Assembly: GCF_014132355.1 (NCBI RefSeq)
Contig: NZ_BLZO01000146.1
Span: 1 to 37,820 of the forward strand
From: Okeania sp. KiyG1
GTDB lineage: Bacteria; Cyanobacteriota; Cyanobacteriia; Cyanobacteriales; Microcoleaceae
Length of the DNA stretch: 37,820 nt
Direction of reading: 5' to 3'
Both the position numbers and the translations under genes were made by a program. Under the pieces are notes generated by a model. It searched no databases. It saw nothing but the letters and a program-made list of their open reading frames with translations, and had not been told where the DNA came from. Within the stretch, counting starts at the first letter, position 1. Each line of letters starts with the position of its first letter. Of this stretch, positions 9,001-18,388 are shown one piece after another.

Positions 9001-10303
9001 TCCCACAAAAATCGAAGCTTACTATAATCGAGGTATTGCCCGTCGTTTCCTTGGAGACCAGCAAGGTGCAATTGATGATTTCACCACATTATTAAAACTA
9101 AATCCTCAAGTTGTAGATGCTTATATACAACGAGGTAATGTTAGGTTTAATATGAAAGATATAAAAGGAGCGATGGCCGACTTCAACGAAGCAATTAAAC
9201 TTAATCCTAAACATCCTGAAGCCATTTACAACCGAGCTATAGTCCGTCGTTTGATGCGAGATAACAATGGCTCCCTAGAAGATTTTAACCAGGTGATACA
9301 AATTAATCCTAACTATGTGGATGCTTATATCAAACGAAGTATAGTTCGTTTCGATCTCGGAGAGCATCGCGGTGCTTTAGAAGACTTAAACCGTGCAGTA
9401 CAACTTCAACCCAAAAATGCAGAAGCTTTTTATCATCGAGGTAACACTAAGCGAAGTCTGGGAAACTTTCCTGGAGCAGTCGCTGATTTTCAGACCGCCA
9501 TAAATCTCAACTCCCAATATCATCAAGCTTATAACGACCTTGGCATTGTACGTCTGAGAATGGGAGATATAAAAGAGGCAATGAAAGACTTTGAAGCAGC
9601 TATACAAATTAATCCTAACTATGCTGAGGGTCATAATAACCGAGGCTTTACCAAATTTAGATTAGGAGATATAGAAGGGGCAATGAAAGACTTTGAGATA
9701 GCTCTAAAAATTAATCCTAACTATGCCGAAGCACATAATAATCTCGGAAATGCTCGCTTTCAAACAGGAGATTTTCAGGGAGCTATTTATGAGTTTGGCG
9801 AGACTATACGTATTAATCCCAACTATGTTCCTGCTTATAATAATCGAGGTTTAGCTCGTTTGAAATTAGGAGGTTTTTCTGAGGCGATCGCTGATTGTCA
9901 AGCAGCGCTAAAAATTAACCCTAACTATGCTTTGGCCTACTATAACTTGGGCTTAATTCACTGTGAAATGGGAGATTTGCAGCAAGCGATCGTAGACTAT
10001 AATGAAGTATTAAAATTGTATCCGAGAAAAATAGACGCTTATATTAACCGAGGGTTAATTCATATGAAGTTAAAAGACTATGCTCAAGCGGTTAAGGATC
10101 AAAGCAGTGCTATAAATATTAATCCGAATCTCGGTCGCGCTTATTGTTGTCGTAGTGAAGGATATATGAAGTTAGGAAATATTCAAGCGGCTCTTGATGA
10201 TTTACATAAAGCAGCAGAAATTTATCAACAACAAGGAAAGAGAGGAGAATACGAAAAGATTATCAAGACTATTAATAGTATGAAAGATGATAGCGATCGA
10301 TAG
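6028..10303 (+). CDS. RelE-like domain / UvrD-type SF1 helicase / TPR giant fusion (N-terminal frameshift at an A9 run)
   Basis: The longest frame opens only at a TTG at 6062 directly after TAG. A better N-terminus, MSLPAVLHPDIVEFLRKDAE, starts at ATG 6028 in the neighbouring frame and joins by a one-base shift in the run of nine A at 6098-6106. Numbering below follows the 6062 frame (1413 aa). Residues 10-95 resemble a RelE/HigB-type toxin fold (RVKKLKGINKRVWEARI, HDDVSRRA). Helicase motifs follow: Walker A GSAGTGKT at 204-211, Walker B DEVQD near 407, GDSYQM, FNFRSV, EIKGLEFD, and YVAITRA near 605. A helical zone (about 655-845) leads into 16 TPRs of 34 residues with NPNYAEAHNN-type spacing. 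Likely a nucleic-acid helicase scaffolded by TPR protein contacts; a defence role is possible but unproven. Monocistronic, AT-rich like its surroundings. Confidence 0.88.
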
Positions 10304-10305
10304 GT

Positions 10306-10377
10306 GGGGAGATGGGGAGATGGGGAGATGGGGAGATGGGGAGATGGGGAGATGGGGAGATGGGGAGATGGGGAGAT
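10306..10377. repeat. Nine perfect copies of the 8-mer GGGGAGAT
   Basis: 72 bp of uninterrupted GGGGAGAT x9 starting two bases after the helicase stop codon. Related arrays occur at 12782-12836 and, reversed, at 33166-33189. It is a short tandemly repeated repetitive (STRR-like) sequence common in filamentous cyanobacteria. Confidence 0.95.
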
Positions 10378-11380
10378 TCGTATATTTGCACAATTTTTCG
10401 TATTTCATATTAATACTGGAGTTTAGACTAAATAGTTGAAAATGGGCGATCGGTAGTTTTGATACCAAAACGTATGCTAAGACTATTTGAGCTGCTGTGA
10501 GAATCCTTAAAACCCTGATTAATTCCTAGACACTACACCTCAGAAGTTGATGGCCTGCAAAATTTATCTAAAAAATGGGTGGCTAAAATTAAATTATAGT
10601 AAGAGTTTCAGCCTTAGCGCACAAATCCTTACCGTTACTACTGATCGCCCGTACTGATAACTGAAATGACCCTACCTTTACAGAGAATGTCAATGGGGTT
10701 GGTGGCGTGAAAATTCCCATCGACCCCATTCTCAGTCCCGATAACTACTGACTACTAATTACTGACTACTGACTAATTATTCAAAAATTTTTGTCAGCCA
10801 AAAGTATGATTTTTTTCTGCTTGATAGTCATAGCTACTAAATCTTTGTGATTCTCTCTCCTCCTGTACTTTGCTAATCGGACGGCTGCTCTACCTGACTA
10901 TTCCTGACTTAACCTATTTGATGAAGAATTTTGATTTTTTTCTCCTCTGTATATTCTCTAGATAGTGCAAAGTTCATCGTTTTTTTGGAGAACTTTGTAC
11001 TCTTCAGTATATTCTCTATTTTATTAAAATTATAATCTTCAGTTTTTTATATATTTTAACAATAAAATAAATCCATTTTATTTGCTCAATTCAATAGCGT
11101 ACAATAAAAATAGAGAGCAAGAAACACCTAGTCGTCTGCCAAACTTCTTTAGTGTGTTTTTGCCCTCATTTCATTAACTTTTACGGTATTTAGATATCGG
11201 CTTTTACACCAATATTTTTGGTAAATACTGAAAATAGTGTTAATAAAGAAGTGTTATGATTACGCTTCTACAATTCCTATTTTACCACAGTTTTTAGCTT
11301 TCACCATAATATTAATAGACATAAAAGTTTATATTCTAATACTCTAAAAGGCTTACTCTCATTAAATTTCAGTTAATTCT
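10378..11380. other. Gene-free kilobase with STRR repeats and a hairpin
   Basis: No supported gene. It contains STRR-type heptamers (ACTGACT family, 10740-10785). An 11 bp inverted repeat, GTGCAAAGTTC against GAACTTTGTAC (10965-10975, 10990-11000), has one mismatch and is flanked by two copies of GTATATTCTCTA (about 10949 and 11008). The rest is AT-rich and could hold the promoter of the small gene at 11381. Confidence 0.6.
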
Positions 11381-11677
11381 ATGAAAAGTACAAGTACTAC
11401 GCCTGCTAGGGAAAAAAAGAATAGGACTTTAATCCAGTCATTTTCAAAACCGATTGTTAATCCGCAACTAATTTCAAAAAAGGAAGATAAACTTTTATGT
11501 AGAACTATTCGTTTTACTACCACACTTTTATTCTTTCTGAATCAATTGATGTCGTATAGTATTGCAATTGAAATAGACCAAGGTAATATCAGAAGAATAG
11601 AAATGAGCCAAAAATCTAGTAAATTGATAGAAAAAGTTGTTAACTTTATTTTTGGTGAAGATGATGTAAATAGTTAA
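11381..11677 (+). CDS. Small hypothetical protein (98 aa)
   Basis: Not recognised. The N-terminal third is basic and Ser/Thr-rich; the middle has a hydrophobic stretch (TTTLLFFLNQLMSYSIAIEI) that may be a membrane segment or buried helix; the C-terminus is Lys/Glu-rich and ends acidic (FGEDDVNS). The best support that it is a gene is indirect: a 13 bp perfect stem-loop begins 35 bases after the stop. Codon use is AT-rich like the neighbours. Confidence 0.4.
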   Translation: MKSTSTTPAREKKNRTLIQSFSKPIVNPQLISKKEDKLLCRTIRFTTTLLFFLNQLMSYSIAIEIDQGNIRRIEMSQKSSKLIEKVVNFIFGEDDVNS

Positions 11678-11711
11678 CAATAATAGTTAATTTCAAAACT
11701 GGCGTTATATG

Positions 11712-11752
11712 TGCTATATTCAGTGAAAATAAAATTTAAACTGAATATAGCA
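11712..11752 (+). terminator. Strong stem-loop after the 98-aa gene
   Basis: Perfect 13 bp arms TGCTATATTCAGT (11712-11724) and ACTGAATATAGCA (11740-11752) with a 15-base AT-rich loop. A T-run (GTTTTTTAG) follows about 15 bases later. It fits an intrinsic terminator, possibly bidirectional; a transposon-derived palindrome is the alternative. Confidence 0.55.
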
Positions 11753-12101
11753 TAGAATATAAAGATAGTTTTTTAGTAAAAAAATAATTATGTAAATTTT
11801 CTTTTAATTGGAATTTAGACTAACTAATTATTCGTAACATTCCTTTTTTTATCAGGAAAGGCAGAGGGCAGGAGGCATTTATGCAGAAGAGAATTCTGAC
11901 AACTGATAACTGATAACTGAAATTACTCCAGCTCCCGCTGCTCGTGACCTCTAGGGAACAAGGGTATAATACCCCATCGTCAGCGAGGGTGTCTACAATT
12001 GATTGGAGTCAGAAATACCATCCAATTGTTCCTTCTGCCTTCTGCCTTCTGCTTTCTGCCTTCTGCCTTCGTTGATTGGTATAGTACAACAGACGAAAAA
12101 T
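11753..12101. other. Intergenic region with STRR repeats
   Basis: No gene seen. TGATAACTGATAACTGA at about 11903-11920 and a CTGCCTT heptamer array at about 12033-12070 are STRR repeats. The array reads through in the frame of the next gene and creates a spurious N-terminal extension. Confidence 0.6.
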
Positions 12102-12731
12102 ATGACAGCAATTATCCAAGCAAATAAACTAAATATGATTGATGTTGAGCATAAATTTAGTCTCAACCAAACAGATGATATTCAATTTTTTAGAGAATGG
12201 CTTGATAATTTACCCGAGATAACCGATATAGAAAAACAAGTATTAGACCGAGCAAAATCAAATTATTTGAATGCCATTAAACATCGGGAAATTTCAGAAA
12301 ATTTGGTAAAAATGACAGTAATTGCTCCCTTACTTGCTTGGGCAGATTTTTATCAACTTCCTTTTGATATTGTAGATGAAAATTCTATTGATATTTCTGT
12401 GGAAACACAGGATGAACTTATTAAAGGTCGGATTGATATAATAGTTTTTAAACATCACCTGTGGTTATTAGTAATTGAGTCAAAAAATGCTGGATTATCT
12501 ATAATTAATGGTATCCCTCAAGCCCTCACTTATATGATGGCTAATCCTCATCCGAAAAAACCAATTTTTGGATTAGTAACCAACGGAGATGATTTTCAAT
12601 TTATCAAATTAGTCAAACAAAATTTACCTCAATATGCTTTATCTAAAAAATTCACAATTTCTAATCCCCAAACTAATGAACTTTATCATGTACTCAGTAT
12701 CTTAAAAGGATTAGGTCAAGTTATCAATTAA
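12102..12731 (+). CDS. HsdR-N-like PD-(D/E)XK domain protein (209 aa)
   Basis: The reading frame is open from 12003, but residues before the ATG at 12102 (MTAIIQANKLN) are translated STRR repeat, so 12102 is preferred. The central part GRIDIIVFKHHLWLLVIESKN has the D-(x)n-E-x-K active site of PD-(D/E)XK nucleases as in the N-terminal domain of type I restriction HsdR subunits (Asp of RID, Glu and Lys of ESK). It is followed by a helix (GIPQALTYMMANP) and FGLVTNGDDFQFI. Such stand-alone proteins are common in cyanobacteria and their biological role is not established. No restriction or methylase subunits lie nearby. Confidence 0.75.
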   Translation: MTAIIQANKLNMIDVEHKFSLNQTDDIQFFREWLDNLPEITDIEKQVLDRAKSNYLNAIKHREISENLVKMTVIAPLLAWADFYQLPFDIVDENSIDISVETQDELIKGRIDIIVFKHHLWLLVIESKNAGLSIINGIPQALTYMMANPHPKKPIFGLVTNGDDFQFIKLVKQNLPQYALSKKFTISNPQTNELYHVLSILKGLGQVIN

Positions 12732-13083
12732 ACATTTCCAAGAATAAAAAATCGGTGGTGGTGCATAGTAATGGTAGAGAGAGTGTGGGGGGATGGGGAG
12801 ATGGGGAGATGGGGGATGGGGGGATGGGGAGTGTGGGAGAAATTAAAAATATATATCCTCACCATTACCATGCAGGACTACCAAAAAATCAAATCAATTA
12901 TCGCACAGAAATTATCAATTATTCCCCTCCTGGGAGGGGTTAGGGGTGGGTTCCCTACTCCCTACTCCCTCTTTTCCGGAGAAGTCTATTCTTATATTTT
13001 CTGTTCCCTGTTCCCTGTTCCCTGTTTCCTGTTCCCTAGAGCAATAAAACTTTGTACCTCCAACGAAAACTGCTGTAATTATT
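12732..13083. repeat. Repeat-filled intergenic region
   Basis: It contains an irregular GGGGAGAT array (12782-12836), the dispersed phrase GGGAGGGGTTAGGGGTGGGT (about 12930-12950, also near 33203), CTCCCTA/CTACTCC heptamers, and CCTGTTC-type heptamers (about 13003-13038). Three overlapping small open frames here are translated repeat and are not genes. Confidence 0.8.
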
Positions 13084-14253
13084 ATGTTAAAACGTCCTAT
13101 ATATCTCGACTGCAATGCTACTACTCCTCTTGATGAACGAGTATTAAAAACAATGTTGCCCTATTTCACCGAACATTTTGGCAACCCCGCCAGTGTTACT
13201 CATCAATATGGTTGGGAAGCAGAGGCAGCAGTTAAAAAAGCTAGAGAAATTTTAGCTTCAGCTATTAATGCCACCCCCGAAGAAATTGTGTTTACCAGTG
13301 GAGCGACAGAAGCAAATAATTTAGCAATAAAAGGAGCCGCCGAAGCTTACTTCAATAAAGGTAAACATATTATTACTATTACCACCGAACATAACGCCGT
13401 TCTCGACCCCTGTACATATTTACAAAACTTGGGATTTGAAGTTACTTATTTACCGGTAAATACAGATGGAATTATTGATTTAACTTCCCTAAAAACTGCT
13501 TTACGTCCTGATACAATATTAGTCTCTGTTATGGCAGCAAATAATGAAATTGGCATCTTACAACCATTGGCAAAAATAGGAGAAATATGTAAAGAAAATT
13601 CCGTTATTTTCCATACTGATGCTGCACAAGCTATTGGGAAAATTCCTCTAGATGTGCAGACAATGAATATTGATTTACTATCATTAACCGCCCATAAAGT
13701 TTACGGTCCAAAAGGTGTTGGCGCTCTCTATGTGCGTCGTCGTCATCCCAGGGTAAAATTAGCACCTCAAATACATGGCGGCGGTCACGAAAGAGGAATG
13801 CGTTCTGGCACTTTGTATACTCCCCAAATAGTCGGTTTTGGTAAAGCTGTGGAAGTGGCAATAGCAGAAATGGAGTCAGAGGCAAAACGGTTAACTACTT
13901 TGCGAAAACAGTTGTGGAAAAAGCTGCAAACAGTGGAAAATATTTTTCTCAACGGACATCCAACTCAGCGTTTGCCTGGAAATTTGAATATTAGTGTTGA
14001 GGGTGTGGATGGACAAGCATTGTTATTGGGGTTACAACCTGTGGTGGCAGTGTCTTCTGGTTCCGCTTGTACTTCCGCAAAAATAGCACCTTCCCATGTT
14101 TTGGCAGCTTTGGGGCGTTCAGAAAAATTAGCCTATGCTTCCGTGCGTTTTGGCATTGGGCGGTTTAATACTGCAGAAGAAATAGACTTGGTGGCCGAAC
14201 ACGCGATCGCTACTATTACATCTTTACGTCAAGTAAGTAGAAGTCAGGGCTAG
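13084..14253 (+). CDS. Cysteine desulfurase (IscS/NifS family)
   Basis: 389 residues, the normal length for group I cysteine desulfurases. The N-terminus is LDCNATTPLD, with the cofactor-site TSGATEANNLAIKG and the aldimine-contact His of TTEHNAV. The PLP-binding Lys is K205 in SLTAHKVYGPKG, and the catalytic Cys is C329 in SSGSACTSAKIAPSHVL; the C-terminal RFGIGRFNTAEEID matches the family. It removes sulfur from cysteine as a protein persulfide to supply Fe-S cluster, tRNA thiolation and other pathways. No isc, suf or nif partners are in view, so the specific branch cannot be assigned. The ATG at 13084 gives the canonical start. Confidence 0.96.
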   Translation: MLKRPIYLDCNATTPLDERVLKTMLPYFTEHFGNPASVTHQYGWEAEAAVKKAREILASAINATPEEIVFTSGATEANNLAIKGAAEAYFNKGKHIITITTEHNAVLDPCTYLQNLGFEVTYLPVNTDGIIDLTSLKTALRPDTILVSVMAANNEIGILQPLAKIGEICKENSVIFHTDAAQAIGKIPLDVQTMNIDLLSLTAHKVYGPKGVGALYVRRRHPRVKLAPQIHGGGHERGMRSGTLYTPQIVGFGKAVEVAIAEMESEAKRLTTLRKQLWKKLQTVENIFLNGHPTQRLPGNLNISVEGVDGQALLLGLQPVVAVSSGSACTSAKIAPSHVLAALGRSEKLAYASVRFGIGRFNTAEEIDLVAEHAIATITSLRQVSRSQG

Positions 14254-14480
14254 AAAAGGATTTGGCCACGGATGCACGGATGGATGCACAGAGTCCGGTA
14301 GGGTTTTAATACAAAAATTTCCACTACTGTCTATTGCCTCCATACTTCTTTTCTGGAGATATTAAATGGCTGATGTCAAAAAATTATAACTATTGTCCAA
14401 CAGATGAATCAAACTTCAATCTCTAGAAACTGAATCAAGCTGGTCTACGTTTCATGTAATTCCAGTTGCTGCTCTATAAA
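14254..14480. other. Short gene-free spacer
   Basis: No gene, RNA or clear hairpin seen between the cysteine desulfurase and the right end of the minus-strand tnpB element. Confidence 0.5.
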
Positions 14481-14499
14481 ACTGATACAAAGCGTCACA

Positions 14500-15730
14500 T
14501 AACGTTACAATTTGATGTTTACTTCCTGCTTCCACTGAGGCCGTTGGCGGTTACTCATCCACAGGCATTCACGGTCAAGCCGACCGCATCTCTTGAGTGC
14601 GTCTTACATTCTGAGGTTTCCTCAGAATTACGCACTCGCTTTCTTAAATTTATACTGGCATTTAAATCTCTATCCATTGATAAGCCACATTCTGGGCAAT
14701 CATAAGTTCTCAGATTTAATGGCATATCTTGGACGTGACCACAGTTTGAGCAAGTCTTTGATGATGGAAAAAATCTATCAACTACCACTAGCTCAGAACC
14801 GTACCATTCACACTTGTACCCAAGCTGTCTCCTAAACTCATAAAATCACTATCTGCTAACTGATTTTCGCCAGCTTATGATTGGCTAACATTCCCCTCAC
14901 ATTCAAATCTTCAATTGACACACTGCCGTGGTTTTTGGCTAAGTATGTTGTCAATTTATGAAGTGCGTCTTTACGGATGTTAGCTACTTTTCCATGTAAC
15001 CTAGCTATCTTCAGTTGTGCTGCCCTCCAGTTAGCAGAACCCACCTTTTTATGACGATTTAGGTATTGACATCTAGAGAGTTTAGCTTCAAATCTCTGAT
15101 ACGATTTCACACTTTCAAATACTTTTCCATCACTTAAAGTAGCTAAGGTTTTTACACCTAAATCTACACCTATGACATCAGTTGTTTTGGGTGTGGTTGT
15201 GGCATGAAATTCATAGCTACAACTGATATACCAATCCGAAGCTTGCCTACTAATGGTTATTTTTTTAGTTGTTGCTTCAATCGGTTCATAAGTTTTTACC
15301 CATCCAATGAAAGGTAATTTATGATCCCATCCATTTAATTCTATTGGCTTTCCACAATTATCAATTGTGTTTGCGTAGCATTCCGTAGGAAAAGAATCAG
15401 ACTTACCTTTCTTCTTAAACCGTGGGCATTTACCCAATCCTTGAAAAAACCTTTTAAATGCTTCACCCAAGTTAATAAAAGCATATTGATAAACTTTAGA
15501 TGACAAGTTTTTCATCCAAGGATAAAGTGGTTTTGTGTGATTGGTAAAAACCTCTCTCAACTTACGAGCATTTGGTTTATAGCTATCTTTATATGCCTGA
15601 TTCCACAAACTTAAACCCCAGTTATAACACCAGCGTGAATAGCCAGCGTGTTGAGCCATCAGAGTTTTCTGTTTATTATTAAGTTTCAGCTTTGTTCTAA
15701 TGGATTTCATTTATGGGTGAGTGCAGTCTG
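14500..15730 (-). mobile_element. Solo tnpB element, decayed
   Basis: Contains the broken tnpB below. Downstream of the tnpB stop on the minus strand is GAGTAACCGCCAACGGCCTC and then GTGGAAGCAGGAAGTAAAC, the kind of right-end/omega-RNA sequence found after this TnpB type in cyanobacteria. No tnpA. Borders are approximate. Confidence 0.6.
14555..15710 (-). pseudogene. tnpB: tnpB, frameshifted twice
   Basis: Residues 1-284 of the first frame carry the TnpB N-terminus (GYSRWCYNWGL), RuvC-I DVIGVDLGVKTLA and RuvC-II VSIEDLNVRGM. The frame then breaks after NHKLAKIS. Restoring one base at 14858-14859 and one at 14842-14845 yields the family sequence DSDFYEFRRQL and KCEWYGSELVVVDRFF, followed by the zinc ribbon CSNCG and CPECG and the last catalytic site MDRDLNASINL. 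All catalytic residues are thus present in the DNA but not in one frame. Both lesions are one-base losses in short runs. It is a different TnpB lineage from the copy at 4702. Confidence 0.88.
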
Positions 15731-15801
15731 CCTAAAAGTATGTTTTTTAATGCATTATATCGTTATTCTCTGATTAAGTCAATGCTCCCGATCGCTCAAT
15801 T

Positions 15802-16146
15802 GTGGAAATTAGGTCGAAGGTTATGCCTGTATCCAACTGGAAGTATATGCAGCAGGAATGGAATTCTTGGAATTATTTTGCACAGCGAAAATGGGATAAG
15901 TATGGTACGAATAATGAGGACGACCCCCTCGCTTCTGGGGATTTTATAGCTGAGGATATTTATGTGTGCGAACAACAACAACGGTCACTAAAGTCTCCTT
16001 ATTTTTCTATTGGCGCGATCGCGAAAAATTTAGAACAATCAGTCTATCAATATCAAATAAATTTGCTAAATTATATGAAATCTTCAGAAAAGAAGTCAGG
16101 AGTCAGGAGTCAGGAGTCAGGAGGAGATAGAATCACAAAGATTTAG
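15802..16146 (+). pseudogene. Remnant of a Rieske-type aromatic-ring-hydroxylating oxygenase (C-terminal part)
   Basis: The open frame reads VMPVSNWKYMQQEW and then EDIYVCEQQQRSLKSPYFSIG with LEQSVYQYQINLL. This resembles the C-terminal catalytic region of Rieske oxygenase alpha subunits, where the helix EDI..CE..Q.....S follows the Fe-binding core. The Rieske domain and the mononuclear iron site are absent, and no upstream part is found on the other side of the neighbouring tnpB element. The frame ends in STRR repeat (GGAGTCA units at about 16095-16122), so the stop region is repeat-derived. Assignment rests on motif resemblance only. Confidence 0.45.
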
Positions 16147-16448
16147 TAGTTATGACGATTGGAGATTTTTTTTATGTCCAATCAAACGAATTTGATATAG
16201 TATCATGTCCGGATAATAGGGCGATAAAAAAACTTTATCCCTTCTAATATCAAGTCTCATTAATTAGCCATAATAAATTAGCTATCTTTAGTCATCTTTA
16301 GATGACTTCTGCTATGCAGCCCAGAAATTTATTTCTTGGCTTGGCGGATGACTTGATATAAGCTTTTCTTCCCTTCTGCCTTCTGCCTTCTGCCTTCTGC
16401 CTTCTGCCTTCCTTCCTCCAAAGTGTAAGTATTCAACCAGACATGATA
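16147..16448. other. Spacer with hairpins and STRR repeats
   Basis: No gene. AGTCATC-TTTA-GATGACT (16290-16307) is a perfect 7 bp hairpin. GGG.GATAAA and TTTATC.CC (about 16219-16241) form another. A CTGCCTT heptamer array lies at about 16374-16412. One hairpin may end transcription of the minus-strand glycosyltransferase. Confidence 0.5.
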
Positions 16449-17636
16449 TTACCAAACCACTTGCAACCTTTCTGCTGCTACTCTCTGATAAACCATATCT
16501 GTTTGTTTCGCTATCCTACCCCAACAGAATTTATACTCTAATTCCTCATAAGCATTACTAACCAATTTTTGCATATAATCAGAGTCTCTCAACACTTCCA
16601 AAATGCCTTGTGCTAAAGAAGCAGAATTACCAACTTTCGTAACAATACCTGTTCTACCATGGTCCACCACTTCTGGCAAACCACCCGTATCCGAAACCAC
16701 CACAGGCACCCGCGCGGCAAAACTTTCTAGGGCAACAATACCAAAAGGTTCGTACAGACTGGGAAATACTGCACAGTCAGCGATCGCTTGAAACTTATCT
16801 AAATTTTCATCAGACATAAACCCAGTAAAATGAAACCATTCAGAAACTCCCAAATGCCATACTTCTTTTTTCCAAAGGTCTGTTTTTCCGCCACCGATCA
16901 TAATAAATTTTACCCTGTCTCCCATTTCTTCAATTACTCTCGGCGCTGCATGAATTAACACAGAAAGACCTTTTTCTGGGGTCATCCTACCTAAATAGTA
17001 GACAATTTTTTCTCGATCCTCTGCAAAATGCCTGCGGAAACTTACTGCATCAAACTCATCTCGACTTGGTTTTTTTGCGGCACAAATACCATTATAAATT
17101 ATATCTATTTTATCCCAAGGACTGTCTAAAGTTCTTGCTACTTCTACCTGCATATATTTAGAGCAAACAATTACTCGCCAAGCATTATAAACTAGCTCTT
17201 TTTCCTTTGCATTTATGTACTGTTGGCTATGATTATGAATACCATTGTGACGGCCATTTTCTGTGGCATGAATTGTAGCTATTAATGGTAGTTTAAAGAT
17301 ATGTTTCAGAGCGATCGCTGCATCAGTGACTAACCAATCATGGGCATGAATTATATCAAAATTTTTCTCTTCTTTTATTAGTTTACCTCCATGACGACCC
17401 ATCGCTTCATTCATATTTGCTATCCAATGAAAGAAGTTTTGACTTGGTCCAACTGGCACTCTATGTACTTCTATTCCTTCCACAATTTCATACATTGGTG
17501 CTTCGCCAGACTTGACTGTGATTAAATGCACTTCATGTCCTAATTTCGCAATTTCTGGGTATAATTCTGCAACATGACGTGCTATGCCTCCAATAATTCT
17601 TGGCGGAAACTCCCAGCTTAATACAAGAATTTTCAT
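16449..17636 (-). CDS. Glycosyltransferase family 4 (GT-B fold)
   Basis: 395 residues. The N-terminal Rossmann half begins KILVLSWEFPPRIIGGIARH, with the Gly-rich acceptor loop. The C-terminal half has YYLGRMTPEKG and MIGGGK, and the retaining GT4 signature E-x7-E as E296 PFGIVAL E304, followed by SDTGGLPEVV, which contacts the nucleotide. GT4 enzymes move a sugar from an NDP-sugar donor to polysaccharide, lipid or small acceptors. The WEFPP..GG..RH start resembles the subgroup related to glycogen/starch synthases. The acceptor cannot be told from sequence, and no polysaccharide genes flank it. Start ATG at 17636 is the first in-frame codon before the beta-1 strand. Confidence 0.92.
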   Translation of the reverse strand: MKILVLSWEFPPRIIGGIARHVAELYPEIAKLGHEVHLITVKSGEAPMYEIVEGIEVHRVPVGPSQNFFHWIANMNEAMGRHGGKLIKEEKNFDIIHAHDWLVTDAAIALKHIFKLPLIATIHATENGRHNGIHNHSQQYINAKEKELVYNAWRVIVCSKYMQVEVARTLDSPWDKIDIIYNGICAAKKPSRDEFDAVSFRRHFAEDREKIVYYLGRMTPEKGLSVLIHAAPRVIEEMGDRVKFIMIGGGKTDLWKKEVWHLGVSEWFHFTGFMSDENLDKFQAIADCAVFPSLYEPFGIVALESFAARVPVVVSDTGGLPEVVDHGRTGIVTKVGNSASLAQGILEVLRDSDYMQKLVSNAYEELEYKFCWGRIAKQTDMVYQRVAAERLQVVW

Positions 17637-18100
17637 TACTACATCACTCCCATTTTTTTACAATTCTTAATCTTTAGTTATTTTACTTCAAAGATTATTT
17701 TTAATATTTAATATTTTTCCCAATAAATAGAATCAATGCTTTAAGCTAAGTATTATTCACTATAACCTTATATTCTTGACAATGTGAGTTAATTCCGGTT
17801 AATTACTATACAAAAAAATATGCTTAATAATGCTACTTACCCAAGTAATATTTTTATCTCTAGACTATTTTATAAATTTTGTCAAGGCTATTAAATGACT
17901 GAAATACGAATTTGAACTTGTTAAAGAATTAGTATATGCATAATAATTTTACTTAATATTAATAACTATTATTCTATTATCTTTAAGATATCATTAATTT
18001 CCGCTAATTCACAATCTGAAACAATCAATAAAAATAAGTGTAAATATACAAATATTATGAATTATTAAAAATCATGAAGCAACTGCGATCGCTCTATTTA
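17637..18100. other. AT-rich gene-free region
   Basis: Very AT-rich sequence with no gene, hairpin or RNA recognised; one HIP1 site at about 18084. It would contain the promoter of the minus-strand glycosyltransferase. Confidence 0.5.
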
Positions 18101-18109
18101 GCCTGTAAG

Positions 18110-18356
18110 TAATGCTCTGCATTTATCCCCTGAACTCTCAAAATATCAAAATCATAGAGACCAGAGCTAAATTATAAATTATTGCCGTTGCTGCGATGAA
18201 TAGATCGGCATTTTATATTGTTCTTCCTTTTCGTCTCAGGTTTACATTAACTTCTGATGCTTTTTCGATAATTGATAAATTGTCTAACAATAAAATTGTA
18301 ATTTCTTAACAAAACTCATTAAACACGGAAGCTTGAATCATCATATACTCCTGTAA
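18110..18356 (-). pseudogene. PIN-toxin/antitoxin remnant (copy a)
   Basis: DNA closely related to the 3' half of the PIN toxin at 18389-18803 (same run of codons for DNLSIIEKASE and AATAIIYNL) but full of frame changes. At about 18325 it joins directly to the antitoxin start (MIQASV) and its ribosome binding site. So the toxin N-terminal half and nearly the whole antitoxin are deleted. Confidence 0.65.
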
Positions 18357-18388
18357 ATTGACTTTAATTAAACAGCGATTTTACTCTA

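Noticed and set aside
10306-10377. Regular repeat array as a CRISPR
   Set aside because: Units are 8 bp, contiguous and without spacers; it is a short tandem repeat. No cas1/cas2 or repeat-spacer pattern occurs anywhere, and the Cas4-like nuclease belongs to the Argonaute operon.
12003-12101. N-terminal extension of the PD-(D/E)XK protein
   Set aside because: It is translated CTGCCTT heptamer repeat (CLLPSAFCLLPS); the ATG at 12102 is the better start.
12755-13133. Overlapping small frames before the cysteine desulfurase
   Set aside because: They translate STRR repeats and the desulfurase N-terminus in wrong frames.
15713-15981. Frames 15713-15949 (+) and 15796-15981 (-)
   Set aside because: Low-quality frames overlapping the Rieske remnant; no motifs.
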